From Thiodiazotropha sp050305635 (lineage in GTDB: Bacteria; Pseudomonadota; Gammaproteobacteria; Chromatiales; Chromatiaceae), in assembly GCA_050305635.1 (NCBI GenBank), contig JBNLFS010000092.1:1-64000 (forward strand): 64,000 nucleotides of DNA. The letters run 5' to 3'. The notes below the pieces were generated by a model. It had not been told where the DNA came from. It searched no databases and saw only the letters and a list, made by a program, of their open reading frames with translations. Within the stretch, counting starts at the first letter, position 1; each line of letters starts with the position of its first letter. Position numbers and translations under genes: made by a program. Shown here one piece after another: positions 18,249 to 27,213 of this stretch.

Positions 18249-19189
18249 CCATGATCGATATAGTATTGTTGTCTTCTGACGAAATCCTCGGTGGCATTGT
18301 AACCATCCATCATCAGCAGATGTTGCCGGACCGCGGTTTCAACCAGAATCGCCAGATTTCTGCCCGCCGCAACCGGCAGGCTGGTCTGCGGCACCTGAAC
18401 ATCAAGAATCGTCCGCTGGGAGTGACAGCCTTCGAGGCGATCCATGTCATGCAGTTTTTTATCATCGAAGTGCAGCAGATCGATAATCAAGTGTAACTGT
18501 TTATTCGGTTTGATGGCACTGTTGCCGAACATGGCGCGAATGTTGATCAAACCCAGCCCCCGGACCTCAAGAAAATCCTGAAGCACCTTGGGACATCGAC
18601 CGCTCAGACTATTGCCCCCGGTTTTGTAGAATTCGGTGGCGTCATCCGCAATCAGCCGATGGCCCCGGGAAATCAGCGCCAGCGCCAGTTCGCTTTTGCC
18701 GATCGCGGGATCGCCGCTGAGCAACACCCCCTTGCCCAGTACCTCCATGAAAACACCGTGTGTCAGGATGGTCTCGCCGATCGGCTGGCTGAACCGCTCG
18801 ATCAAACGATGGATGACGTGATTATCCCCCTGGGGGGTATACATGAGCGCGATCCGTTTTTCCCGGGCCATGCGCTCACAATCCACCATCGGTTTGAGCC
18901 CATCGGTGAAGATCAGCGCCGCCGGCGAGGCATTGAACAGAGCCTCGAGCTGACTCGGGTAGGCACCGCCCTCACCCCGTTGCAGATGACGCTGCTCCGG
19001 TCGGCCGATGATCTGGATCTGATTCGGGCGAATCAGGTTCAAAGGCCCGGCCGGTTGCTGACTGTCGGGGGATTCGGAATCCAGATTGATCCGCACCCGC
19101 TCACCTTGCCCATTCCAGGTGAGGTCGAGTTCGCCGGCGAACTCCTCATAGAGATCACGAATGGTATAGACCAAAGTCATAGGATTCAC
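18245..19189 (-). CDS. hprK: HPr kinase/phosphorylase
   Basis: Phosphorylates and dephosphorylates HPr on Ser46. It has 314 residues. The Walker A loop is GDPAIGKS at 159-166, followed by the LALALISRGHRLIADD block and the HprK signature EVRGLGLINIRAMFG. The C-terminal region IDVRALFG-like variants are absent, but all diagnostic motifs are present. Its stop codon TAG is contributed by the end of a MITE-like repeat at 18139-18248, so the last residues (YYIDHG) may differ from the ancestral C-terminus. The 247 bp upstream, before ptsN, hold no gene I can support. Confidence 0.95.
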   Translation of the reverse strand: MNPMTLVYTIRDLYEEFAGELDLTWNGQGERVRINLDSESPDSQQPAGPLNLIRPNQIQIIGRPEQRHLQRGEGGAYPSQLEALFNASPAALIFTDGLKPMVDCERMAREKRIALMYTPQGDNHVIHRLIERFSQPIGETILTHGVFMEVLGKGVLLSGDPAIGKSELALALISRGHRLIADDATEFYKTGGNSLSGRCPKVLQDFLEVRGLGLINIRAMFGNSAIKPNKQLHLIIDLLHFDDKKLHDMDRLEGCHSQRTILDVQVPQTSLPVAAGRNLAILVETAVRQHLLMMDGYNATEDFVRRQQYYIDHG

Positions 19190-19436
19190 CGTCGGGCGGA
19201 GCGATGAGGGTGCGTGGATCCGCTCAAGCCATCACATGCGATGGCGCGCTGTTGGGTGCCGATCACAAAGCCACCTCCCCGTCTCGTGAGAATTACCGGC
19301 GCCCGATCCCGGGAATGCCGCATGCGCAGGCAGCGGACTTTCAGGATCAGGGATACGTCGTGTAGCATCCATTACTGCGACAGACCTGACTTTCACCCCG
19401 TACAAGGCCGGGCTGCGGAATGCGTCAATGGGCCGC

Positions 19437-19901
19437 TCAGGAGAGCCTGGCTTCCCGCTGACGAATCAGTTGAAACAGCTGTTCGGATGAATCCGCGTCA
19501 CGCAATGCGGTACAGAATTCCGCATCGTCGAACATCCGTGCGAGCTTCGCCAGCAATTGCAGATGCTCTTCGGTGGCCTCCTCGGGCACCAGCATGGCTA
19601 AGGCCAGATCCACCGGTTTGTTATCTATGGCATCGAAGTCGATACCCTCAGGCAGTTGGATGAATGCCGCCACCGACTGGGTGATCTTGGACATCCGGGC
19701 ATGCGGCAGAGCGATGCCCTTGCCCAGACCGGTACTGCCCAGTCGCTCCCGCTCCAGCAGCGCATCGAACACCTCATCCTGAGTCAGGTCAGGAGCCGAC
19801 TCAGCCAGTCTTTGGCCGAGTTGCTCCAGGACCCGTTTCTTACTGGCTGCCTCCACACCGCAGCCGATCCGTTCCTCAACCAGAAATCCGTCGGGAAACA
19901 T
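19437..19901 (-). CDS. ptsN: Nitrogen-regulatory PTS EIIA component
   Basis: EIIA-Ntr, a 154-residue regulator phosphorylated by the PTS chain, known in other bacteria to affect potassium transport and sigma-54 genes. The phosphorylated His67 is in LGKGIALPHARM, and LDLTQDEVFDALLERE-type sequence precedes it. It follows hpf by 30 bp in the standard rpoN-hpf-ptsN order. With ptsI, ptsH, hprK and a mannose EIIA in the same run, this completes a PTS with no sugar permease. Confidence 0.94.
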   Translation of the reverse strand: MFPDGFLVEERIGCGVEAASKKRVLEQLGQRLAESAPDLTQDEVFDALLERERLGSTGLGKGIALPHARMSKITQSVAAFIQLPEGIDFDAIDNKPVDLALAMLVPEEATEEHLQLLAKLARMFDDAEFCTALRDADSSEQLFQLIRQREARLS

Positions 19902-19931
19902 GGAGACCTCGCCAGTTCAATTGATACAACG

Positions 19932-20252
19932 TTATTCAGCCGCGTATTTCGCGCCGCTGCCGGCACGATGACTCTGCAGCTTCTCCTTGTGCTTAAGTAC
20001 CTGTCGATCCAGTTTGTCGGTCAGCCCATCGATGGCCGCGTACATATCTTCCTGTACCGAATCAGCGTAGACATTGGCGCCGTTCACTTGCATGGTGGCC
20101 TCTGCCTTCTGTCTCAGTTTCTCGACGCTTAGAATGACGTGCACATTTATCACATTATCAAAGTGCCGCTCAAGACGTTCGAACTTGCTGTCGACGTAGT
20201 TCTTCAAGGCATCGGTTACTTCTACATGATGACCGGTCACGCTTATTTGCAT
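19932..20252 (-). CDS. hpf: Ribosome hibernation promoting factor
   Basis: A short (106-residue) HPF/RaiA-family protein that binds the 30S subunit and helps form inactive 100S ribosomes. It starts MQISVTGHHVEVTDALKNYV, as in gammaproteobacterial HPF, and lacks the long C-terminal extension of firmicute versions. A strong ribosome binding site (AGGAGA) lies 6 bp before the ATG. It sits between rpoN and ptsN, the conserved location. Confidence 0.95.
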   Translation of the reverse strand: MQISVTGHHVEVTDALKNYVDSKFERLERHFDNVINVHVILSVEKLRQKAEATMQVNGANVYADSVQEDMYAAIDGLTDKLDRQVLKHKEKLQSHRAGSGAKYAAE

Positions 20253-20416
20253 AGTTGTCTCCTAATCTCAGATGAGTGGACTCATCACACTGCCTGATGG
20301 GTTGAGGGATTTCATTCGAAGGGCCTGGGCCATGGAGCATCCCGGTTTGCCTCGTGCATGCATGCATCCGCAACGGAACGGCTGTGAAGGCCCTGCAGAC
20401 CACTTCGATCACTTCA

Positions 20417-21898
20417 TCACATCAGACGCTTACGTTCATTCGATGGCGGTATGCTCATCGATTCACGGTACTTTGCCACCGTCCGGCGGGCCACATTGAT
20501 GCCCTGGTCCGAGAGTATGGCGGCGATCTTGTTGTCACTGAGCGGTTTGTCCGTTTTCTCAGCGGCAATCAATTTTTTGATCAGCGCACGGATCGCGGTG
20601 GAGGAGCATTCGCCTCCCGCGCTCGTATTGACGTGGCTGGAAAAGAAATACTTGAACTCGAGGGTCCCGCGTGGGGTATGCATGTACTTCTGGGTGGTGA
20701 CCCGCGAGATGGTCGATTCATGCATCTCCAACGCTTCAGCGATGTCCCGCAACACCAGAGGTTTCATGGCTTCCTCCCCGTGTTCGAAGAACCCGCGCTG
20801 ATACTCCACGATCTTACTCGCCACCCGGAGTATGGTCTCATTACGGCTCATCAGACTCTTGATGAACCAACGCGCCTCCTGGAGGTGATTCTTCAGAAAA
20901 GTATTGTCATCGCTCTGGTCCGCGCGCTTGATCAGATTCGCATAGTCGTTGTTGACCCGAAGCTTGGGGGTCACCTCGCCGTTGAGTTCCACCACCCAGC
21001 GATTGTTGCGCTTACTGACGAACACATCCGGAATGACATACTCGGGCTCGCTGTCGGCGATCATGGTGCCTGGATGGGGGTTGAGGGTACGGATCAACTG
21101 CATCACCGAGGCCAGCTCCTGCTGGTCGATCTTCATCCGCCGGGTGATCTGGTTCTGATCCTGATTGCTCAACAGGCCGAAAAAATCCCGGCACAAGCGG
21201 ATCGCATGGGCCAGGTAAGGTGTATCTTCAGGCAACTGACGCAGCTGAATCAACAGGCAGTCCCGAAGATCCTGAGCGCCGACACCCGGAGGATCGAAGG
21301 CCTGGATGCGATGCAGCACCGCCTCCACGTCCTCCACCGTCGCCTCGTCATCATCCAGTGACTGGAGAATCTCCTCCACGTCACCCTTGAAATAACCATC
21401 CTCATCGATACTGTCGATCAGCGCCGTGGCGATCAACACATCCTGGTCGGTGAAGGGGGTGAGGGTCATCTGCCAGACCAGATGATCGTGCAGGGTGGCG
21501 GCGCTGCTGCGTTGCAGCAGAAAGTCGTTATCCGAGGCTTCACCGTTGCCGCTCGAGGGCGGTAAATAGCTGTCGTAAACATCCGTCCACTCGCTGTCTA
21601 CCGGCAGATCTTCCGTCAACTGACTGCTATCGGTTTTGATTTCCCGTTCGTTGTTGATGTCGTTCGTATCGGATAATTGCTGATTGTCCTGTCCCGCATC
21701 CGTGCCGAGCTCCCGGGAATCCTTTTGGCTGAGCTGGCCATACTCCTCCTCGATCTCGAGCATGGGATTGGCTTCCAGTACGTCCTGCACCTCCTGAGTC
21801 AGGTCGAGCGCGGACAATTGCAACAGGCGAATCGCCTGCTGCAATTGAGGAGTCATGGTCAGATGTTGTCCGAGTCGGAGCTGTAGCGCCTGCTTCAT
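20417..21898 (-). CDS. rpoN: RNA polymerase sigma-54 factor
   Basis: Sigma factor for enhancer-dependent promoters. It has 493 residues. The N-terminal glutamine-rich activator-interaction region begins MKQALQLRLGQHLTMTPQLQ. An acidic region II covers about 50-120, and the core-binding and DNA-binding domains follow. The RpoN box ARRTVAKYRE is at 470-479. It lies about 140 bp after lptB on the same strand and 164 bp before hpf. Length and motifs are normal. Confidence 0.97.
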   Translation of the reverse strand: MKQALQLRLGQHLTMTPQLQQAIRLLQLSALDLTQEVQDVLEANPMLEIEEEYGQLSQKDSRELGTDAGQDNQQLSDTNDINNEREIKTDSSQLTEDLPVDSEWTDVYDSYLPPSSGNGEASDNDFLLQRSSAATLHDHLVWQMTLTPFTDQDVLIATALIDSIDEDGYFKGDVEEILQSLDDDEATVEDVEAVLHRIQAFDPPGVGAQDLRDCLLIQLRQLPEDTPYLAHAIRLCRDFFGLLSNQDQNQITRRMKIDQQELASVMQLIRTLNPHPGTMIADSEPEYVIPDVFVSKRNNRWVVELNGEVTPKLRVNNDYANLIKRADQSDDNTFLKNHLQEARWFIKSLMSRNETILRVASKIVEYQRGFFEHGEEAMKPLVLRDIAEALEMHESTISRVTTQKYMHTPRGTLEFKYFFSSHVNTSAGGECSSTAIRALIKKLIAAEKTDKPLSDNKIAAILSDQGINVARRTVAKYRESMSIPPSNERKRLM

Positions 21899-22039
21899 TG
21901 CAGAATAATTCGGGGCCTGGTACGTAATTTGTATGTCTTTATTTACATTCTAGCTAAAAACACGCGCACCCGGAAAGAATCTTCTTCATCACCTGGCGGA
22001 TGTTTTTACGAGGTTTTATTCACTTTACATATCAGTGCC

Positions 22040-22765
22040 TTACATTGAGAAATTATCCCCAAGGTAGACACTGCGCACCTCCTGGTTGGCAAGAATCTCA
22101 TGAGTTTGCCCTTCCGCGAGGACCTTGCCATTATTGATAATGTAGGCGCGATCACAGATATCCAGGGTCTCACGAACATTGTGGTCGGTAATCAGCACCC
22201 CGATCTGCAAAGATTTGAGGTGTGTGATGATCTTTTTGATCTCGATGACCGCGATCGGATCCACCCCGGCGAAGGGCTCGTCAAGCAGAATGAAGTCAGG
22301 CTCCATGGAGAGCGCCCGGGCGATCTCCAGGCGCCGCCGCTCCCCCCCGGAAAGACTCATCGCGAGACTCTCTTTCAAGTGATCGATACCAAACTCCTCG
22401 AGCAGCTGCTGGCAGCGCTGCCCCCGGGCCTGGGCATCCAGCTCCTTGCGCGTCTCGAGTATCGCCAGGATATTCTGCGCCACACTGAGCCGGCGAAAAA
22501 TGGACGGCTCCTGGGCCAGATAGCCGATACCGAGGCGGGCTCGCTTGTGCATGGCCAGATCGGTGAGGTCCTCGCCGTTGAGGCGGATCGACCCCCGGTC
22601 CGCTTCGACCAGGCCGACAATCATGTAAAAACTGGTGGTTTTCCCCGCCCCGTTGGGCCCCAGCAATCCGACCACCTCACCACTGTCGAGACTCAGGGAC
22701 ACCCCGTCCACGACTTTACGCCTGCGGTACGCCTTCTCCAGACCGACAACCTCCAGACGGCTCAT
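22040..22765 (-). CDS. lptB: LPS export ABC transporter ATP-binding protein LptB
   Basis: ATPase of the LptBFG complex that extracts lipopolysaccharide from the inner membrane. It has 241 residues. Walker A is GPNGAGKT at 36-43, the signature motif is LSGGERRRLEIARAL, and Walker B is FILLDEPFAGVDP. Its start overlaps the lptA stop by four bases. lptF and lptG are not in this cluster, as is usual in gammaproteobacteria. Confidence 0.96.
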   Translation of the reverse strand: MSRLEVVGLEKAYRRRKVVDGVSLSLDSGEVVGLLGPNGAGKTTSFYMIVGLVEADRGSIRLNGEDLTDLAMHKRARLGIGYLAQEPSIFRRLSVAQNILAILETRKELDAQARGQRCQQLLEEFGIDHLKESLAMSLSGGERRRLEIARALSMEPDFILLDEPFAGVDPIAVIEIKKIITHLKSLQIGVLITDHNVRETLDICDRAYIINNGKVLAEGQTHEILANQEVRSVYLGDNFSM

Positions 22766-23277
22766 GGCGCCTCACGCTTGCCCTGGGGTTCGATCACGAC
22801 CTGGACCCGTTCCTTACCCTGTGCGCTGCTGCCGGCCTTGACCTGGGCGGTACCGCGATTATAGAGGATCCGGTCATTGCCGAACTGGTTGCCCGCCTGC
22901 TCCAGTCGGGCCTGGTCGATCATCAGCAGCTCGTTGCGCCCGAGGTCGATCTCCATCTTCATGGCCTGCCCCCGCACCAGGTCCCCATCAACTTCCAGCA
23001 ATTGCTCGAAGTGGGTCGGCGCCCCTTCGCTGACAACCTTTTCGGTTTTGCCCTGACGCCGGTAAATCCATACCCGGTCCGCCCAGAGCCTGAAACTCCC
23101 CTGGGTGATCTCAACATGGCCCTCATAGAGGCTCACCCCCTGGGATTCATCGATGGAGAGACTGTCCGCAGCCAGCTCCATGGGCTGTTCCCGGTCGCTC
23201 TCCAGGCCCCAGGCGGCCGCGCAGCCGGCCAGGATAGACAGCACCCCGATCATCCGCACCACTCTAGTCAAACACAT
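22762..23277 (-). CDS. lptA: LPS transport periplasmic protein LptA
   Basis: Periplasmic bridge protein for lipopolysaccharide. It has 171 residues. An N-terminal hydrophobic signal sequence (VVRMIGVLSILAGCAAAWG) precedes the OstA-like beta domain, with QPMELAADSLSIDESQG and SLYEGHVEITQGSFRLWAD. The ATG at 23275-23277 overlaps the end of lptC by 14 bp, and the gene overlaps lptB by 4 bp. Together with lptC and lptB it forms the conserved transport block. Confidence 0.93.
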   Translation of the reverse strand: MCLTRVVRMIGVLSILAGCAAAWGLESDREQPMELAADSLSIDESQGVSLYEGHVEITQGSFRLWADRVWIYRRQGKTEKVVSEGAPTHFEQLLEVDGDLVRGQAMKMEIDLGRNELLMIDQARLEQAGNQFGNDRILYNRGTAQVKAGSSAQGKERVQVVIEPQGKREAP

Positions 23278-23827
23278 AATGCCCCCGTACCTGATGCAGC
23301 AGCCGCAGGCGTGCCGGTTCCTTCAACCAGGCATCCAACCCCCGGCCCACGATCCGCTGTTCCCGGCTGGTCACCGTGACAGGCTGATCGGTCGTGACAT
23401 GCACACCCGGCATCTCCACTCGCAGATCCCGGGTGCGGATATGGTAGGGGGGGAACACATCGCGCCCCGGCCGATCGATGATGACCTCACCGGACAGTAA
23501 CAGGTTTTCCTCCCGATGCCGGGCGACACCTTTCTCGGCCTGAAGAATCCAAGGCGGCGTCTCCGCACTGTACTGCCTGACCTCCGGGCGGGTGAATTCC
23601 GTCACCCCCGCCGGATCGAAATGGATCATGCGCGGACTCTGCAGACTCTGGATGAGCTGACCCTGTTCATCGTAACGCTTGACCCGCAGACCATCCGCAT
23701 AGGAATCGGGCGTATCCTGGACGGCCAAGGGCGGCGGCGACTCAGGTCGCGACAATTCATTCACCCACCAGGCCAGACTCAGGGCGACGGCCAGCAACAG
23801 CAGAAAAGCCAGCGAACGCCTTTTCAA
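23264..23827 (-). CDS. lptC: LPS export protein LptC
   Basis: A 187-residue, single-span inner-membrane protein that hands LPS from LptBFG to LptA. The N-terminal anchor LAFLLLLAVALSLAWWV is at about 6-22 and a periplasmic LptC domain follows. Sequence similarity in this family is low, so the call leans on topology, size and position between kdsC and lptA. It overlaps kdsC by four bases at its start and lptA at its end. Confidence 0.9.
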   Translation of the reverse strand: MKRRSLAFLLLLAVALSLAWWVNELSRPESPPPLAVQDTPDSYADGLRVKRYDEQGQLIQSLQSPRMIHFDPAGVTEFTRPEVRQYSAETPPWILQAEKGVARHREENLLLSGEVIIDRPGRDVFPPYHIRTRDLRVEMPGVHVTTDQPVTVTSREQRIVGRGLDAWLKEPARLRLLHQVRGHYVFD

Positions 23828-24345
23828 AGATAACTTTCCAACAGATCTTGCAGCTTACCCTGCGCAGCGAGCAGCAGCTCACAAACATCCCGCCCAGCCC
23901 CCCGTCCACCACCATGGGGCGTCTGCCAGTGGGCATGCTGGACCACGAAGGGATGGGCATCCTGGACCGCGACCGCCAGACCGACCCGGCGCATGATCGG
24001 CAGATCCACCACATCATCGCCCACATAGGCAACCTGCTCGTCCTGCAGACCGAGTTTGTCACGCAATTCGAGGTACGCAGGCAACTTGTCGTGCTGGCCC
24101 TGGTAGACATGCTCAACACCCAGACTTTGCATGCGCAGGCGGACCACTTCAGAGCTGCGGCCGGTGATGATGCCGATCACCACGCCACCGCTTTGGAGCA
24201 TCTTCATGCCGTGTCCGTCCCGGGAATGGAAGGCTTTGTACTCCTGACCGTCGTCACCGAGGAACAGCTCCCCATCCGTCAGGACCCCATCGACATCGAA
24301 GATCACCAGTTTGATTGCTGCGGCCTTTTCCTGAATATCCTTCAC
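23824..24345 (-). CDS. kdsC: 3-deoxy-D-manno-octulosonate 8-phosphate phosphatase
   Basis: HAD-family phosphatase producing KDO for lipopolysaccharide. The 173-residue size is normal for the cap-less C0 type. Catalytic aspartates are Asp17 and Asp19 in FDVDGVLTDG. Further motifs are GIITGRSSEVV and YVGDDVVDLPIMRRVGL. It lies 11 bp after kdsD and overlaps lptC by four bases. Confidence 0.95.
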   Translation of the reverse strand: MKDIQEKAAAIKLVIFDVDGVLTDGELFLGDDGQEYKAFHSRDGHGMKMLQSGGVVIGIITGRSSEVVRLRMQSLGVEHVYQGQHDKLPAYLELRDKLGLQDEQVAYVGDDVVDLPIMRRVGLAVAVQDAHPFVVQHAHWQTPHGGGRGAGRDVCELLLAAQGKLQDLLESYL

Positions 24346-24356
24346 ACAATCCCCCC

Positions 24357-25394
24357 CTACATTACACCCGCTCTCAACAGGTCATGCATGTTGAACGCAC
24401 CGATCAGACGCTGTTTCCCATCCACCACCAGCAGGCCGTTGATCTTACGCTCATCCATCATCTGCAACGCCTCCGCGGCCAGCATTCCCGGCACCACGGT
24501 GATGCAGTTTTCGGTCATCACCTCGCAAACCTTGACCTGATGGATGTCGATGGGGCGGTTCAGGGTCCTCCGCAGGTCTCCGTCGGTGTAGACACCGAGC
24601 ACCCGCTGCGCGGAGTCGACCACAGCCGCCATACCCAGACCCTTACCGGACATCACCGCCAGAGTCTCATGCAGGCTCGCCTCGGGAGGCACCCAGGGCA
24701 GGGATTCGCCGCTGTGCATAATGTCGCCGACATGCAGCAGCAGACGCCGCCCCAGGCTGCCTCCCGGATGCGACAGGGCAAAATCCTTGGCGGTGAATCC
24801 ACGCGCCTGCAACAGAGCCACCGCCAGGGCATCACCCATGACCAGCGCGGCGGTGGTGCTGGAGGTGGGCGCGAGTCCCAACGGGCAGGCCTCCTTGTCC
24901 ACACTCACATCGATATGCACTTCGGACTCCCGCGCCAGGGTGGACAGGGGACGCCCGGTCATCGCGATCAGCGGCACCCCCAGACGCTTGAGCAGGGGCA
25001 GAATCACCAGCAGTTCACCGGTCTCGCCGGAGTTCGACAGGGCCAGCACCACGTCCTGGCGGGTAATCATCCCCAGATCGCCATGACTGGCTTCACCCGG
25101 ATGAACGAAAAAAGCCGGGCTGCCGGTACTCGCCAGAGTGGCCGCCAGCTTGTTGCCGATGTGTCCCGACTTGCCCATGCCGATCACCACGATCCGCCCC
25201 TGACAGTGCAACAGGTAGTGGCAAGCCTGGGCAAAGGCCTCATCCACCCTGGGCAGCAGGGCGGATACGGCCGCGGCCTCGGTTTCGATCACGGCGCGCC
25301 CCAACTCGATCATCTGCGTTCTTTCCTCAGCGGAAGGGGTGTCGACTTTTTTCTTCAAAACCGGTCTCTCGTTCATTGGAAATTCGGCGCTCAT
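24357..25394 (-). CDS. kdsD: Arabinose-5-phosphate isomerase
   Basis: Converts ribulose-5-phosphate to arabinose-5-phosphate, the KDO precursor. It has 345 residues: a SIS sugar isomerase domain at about 45-180 (GRIVVIGMGKSGHIGNKLAA, FVHPGEASHGDLGM) and a pair of CBS domains in the C-terminal third. The ATG at 25392-25394 overlaps the stop of the antiporter gene, which argues for this start; a second in-frame ATG lies six codons later. The order with kdsC and the lpt genes is conserved. Confidence 0.95.
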   Translation of the reverse strand: MSAEFPMNERPVLKKKVDTPSAEERTQMIELGRAVIETEAAAVSALLPRVDEAFAQACHYLLHCQGRIVVIGMGKSGHIGNKLAATLASTGSPAFFVHPGEASHGDLGMITRQDVVLALSNSGETGELLVILPLLKRLGVPLIAMTGRPLSTLARESEVHIDVSVDKEACPLGLAPTSSTTAALVMGDALAVALLQARGFTAKDFALSHPGGSLGRRLLLHVGDIMHSGESLPWVPPEASLHETLAVMSGKGLGMAAVVDSAQRVLGVYTDGDLRRTLNRPIDIHQVKVCEVMTENCITVVPGMLAAEALQMMDERKINGLLVVDGKQRLIGAFNMHDLLRAGVM

Positions 25395-26359
25395 TGATGC
25401 AACAGCGAGAGGAACAGCCAGGACTGATAGGCAATAAAACAGACCAGCAACAGGACACCCTCCATCCGGTTGATACGGCCCGGCTTGCCAAAGCCATAGC
25501 CCATGAGAAACAGAAACAGAGTCATGCCCAGCATCACCGGAAGATCCCGCGTGATCACCTCTGGGGCAAAGGCTCCCGGCGCGAGCAGGCCCGGGATACT
25601 CAAGACCGCCAACAGATTATAGAGATTGGAACCGATCACGTTGCCGATGGCAATGTCATCCTCCTTCTTCAATGCACTGGTGATGCTGGCCGCCAGTTCA
25701 GGCAGACTGGTGCCGATGGCCACAATGGTCAGACCGATCACCACGTCACTGACGCCCAGGCCCACCGCCACCTGGGTCGCCCCCCACACCAGCAGACGGG
25801 AGCTGAGCAGTAGCAGGGCCAGACCCACGCTCAGGGTGATCAGGGCCTTTTGCGTCGGCATGTTGTGCGGTATTTCCGCCTCATACTCCCCTGCGATCGG
25901 GTCCGCAGCACCGGTTTTCGCGGTATAGATCATCCAGCCCAGCATCAGGACCAGCAGGGAGATCAGCACCACGCCGTCCACACGGCTCAGCTCCCCATCC
26001 CACATGAGTCCATAGGCGATGATCGAAACCACCAGCAGCACGGGATATTCCCGGCGCAGCACACTGGAGTGCACTGAGAGGGGTATAACGATTGCGGTGA
26101 CCCCGAGAATCAGGCCGATGTTGGCGATATTCGAGCCGATGGCGTTACCGATGGCGAGCCCCGGGTTCCCATCGAGGGCCGCCATGACCGAGACCAGGAC
26201 CTCCGGCGCCGAGGTGCCAAAACCCACCACGGTGAGACCGATCAGCATAGGGGATACCCCGAGATTGTCCGCCAGGGCCGCCGCGCCGCTGATAAACCGA
26301 TCAGCGCTCCAGACGAGAATCACCAAGCCGACCAGAATCGCGATACTGCTAATTAACAT
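25391..26359 (-). CDS. Calcium/sodium antiporter, YrbG family
   Basis: A 322-residue inner-membrane CaCA exchanger with about ten hydrophobic helices arranged as two homologous halves. Each half carries the alpha-repeat signature: GFGTSAPEVLVSVMAALDGN with GNAIGSNIANIGLILG in the first, and AIGTSLPELAASITSALK with GNVIGSNLYNLLAVL in the second. It leads the kdsD-kdsC-lpt series as yrbG does in E. coli. Physiological substrate is not provable from sequence. Confidence 0.92.
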   Translation of the reverse strand: MLISSIAILVGLVILVWSADRFISGAAALADNLGVSPMLIGLTVVGFGTSAPEVLVSVMAALDGNPGLAIGNAIGSNIANIGLILGVTAIVIPLSVHSSVLRREYPVLLVVSIIAYGLMWDGELSRVDGVVLISLLVLMLGWMIYTAKTGAADPIAGEYEAEIPHNMPTQKALITLSVGLALLLLSSRLLVWGATQVAVGLGVSDVVIGLTIVAIGTSLPELAASITSALKKEDDIAIGNVIGSNLYNLLAVLSIPGLLAPGAFAPEVITRDLPVMLGMTLFLFLMGYGFGKPGRINRMEGVLLLVCFIAYQSWLFLSLLHQ

Positions 26360-26509
26360 AAGTGTCTAGCTAAACAGAAAATTACAGGAATTCAACCGTG
26401 CGCTCATCGCCCAACATCAGGACCAGGGCAGCGGGCTACCCATGCCTGCCGGACAGGGCGCGTCTGTCGAGGGGAGAGCATCATAGCAAAATAAAGGTCG
26501 GGATAACGC

Positions 26510-26538
26510 TTGACAGGAATATTGGTATATTAGATAAT
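26510..26538 (+). promoter_or_regulatory. Near-consensus sigma-70 promoter upstream of rplM
   Basis: A perfect -35 TTGACA (26510-26515), a 17-bp spacer and a -10 GATAAT (26533-26538, five of six). Transcription would begin near 26545, about 220 bp before rplM and 50 bp before a strong terminator. Confidence 0.7.
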
Positions 26539-26544
26539 TCCAAC

Positions 26545-26625
26545 ATACTGATACGTTATGTACAGTAATCCTCCTTTGGTGGTAAACATTTTTCAGCGCA
26601 GCATCCCCTGTTGCGCTTTTTTTTT
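26545..26625 (+). ncRNA. Candidate small RNA or rplM leader with attenuator
   Basis: An approximately 75-80 nt stretch between the promoter at 26510-26538 and the terminator at 26595-26625. It has no credible reading frame. It contains CCTCCTTT, complementary to a Shine-Dalgarno sequence, at about 26570-26577. It could be a free-standing small RNA or the attenuated leader of the rplM-rpsI operon. This is inferred from sequence signals only. Confidence 0.45.
26595..26625 (+). terminator. Strong rho-independent terminator upstream of rplM
   Basis: A 9-bp stem (AGCGCAGCA with TGTTGCGCT, one G-U pair), a 5-base loop and a run of nine T. No plus-strand gene precedes it, so it must end a short RNA or attenuate the rplM transcript. 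Two weaker hairpin-plus-T structures follow at about 26657-26680 and 26694-26727. Confidence 0.8.
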
Positions 26626-26765
26626 GCCACGCATCGTACCAAACCTCTTTAATCCGGGCGATCCCGCCGTTTTTGTTTGCATGGGTCTTGTGCGGCGGTA
26701 TGGGATCATGTATTATCCGCCGTCTTTTTCGAGGCATAATAGTTCTCCCATTGGAGCGACATCGG

Positions 26766-27194
26766 ATGACAACTTTAAGCGCAAAACCGGCTGAGGTCCG
26801 CCGCAACTGGTATCTCGTGGACGCCACAGACAAGACCCTGGGTCGTCTGTCCACTGAAATTGCACGACGTCTGCGCGGCAAGCACAAACCGGAATACACC
26901 CCTCACGTGGATACCGGCGATTACGTCGTCGTGGTCAACGCGGAGAAGATCCGGGTGACCGGCAACAAGCTGGCCGACAAGATGTACTATCATCACACCG
27001 GCTACATCGGCAACATGAAATCCATCAGCCTGGACAAGCTGTTACAGAAAGCGCCTGAGCAGGCGATCGAACACGCTGTCAAAGGCATGATGCCCAAGAA
27101 CCCGCTGGGACGCGCCATGTTCAAGAAGCTGCGCGTCTTCGCCGGCCCGGAACATCCTCATCAGGCCCAGCAGCCCCAGCCGCTGGACATCTGA
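26766..27194 (+). CDS. rplM: 50S ribosomal protein L13
   Basis: Large-subunit ribosomal protein of 142 residues, the E. coli length. I chose ATG 26766 (MTTLSAKPAEVRRNWYLVDA). An open frame reaching back to 26673 adds unrelated residues. Motifs include DKTLGRLSTEIARRLRGKHK and the C-terminal FAGPEHPHQAQQPQPLDI. It lies 19 bp before rpsI, the universal pair. The long leader with a terminator suggests regulation at the RNA level, as known for L13 autoregulation in E. coli. Confidence 0.97.
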   Translation: MTTLSAKPAEVRRNWYLVDATDKTLGRLSTEIARRLRGKHKPEYTPHVDTGDYVVVVNAEKIRVTGNKLADKMYYHHTGYIGNMKSISLDKLLQKAPEQAIEHAVKGMMPKNPLGRAMFKKLRVFAGPEHPHQAQQPQPLDI

Positions 27195-27213
27195 AACGAC
27201 GAGAGTAAAGAAG

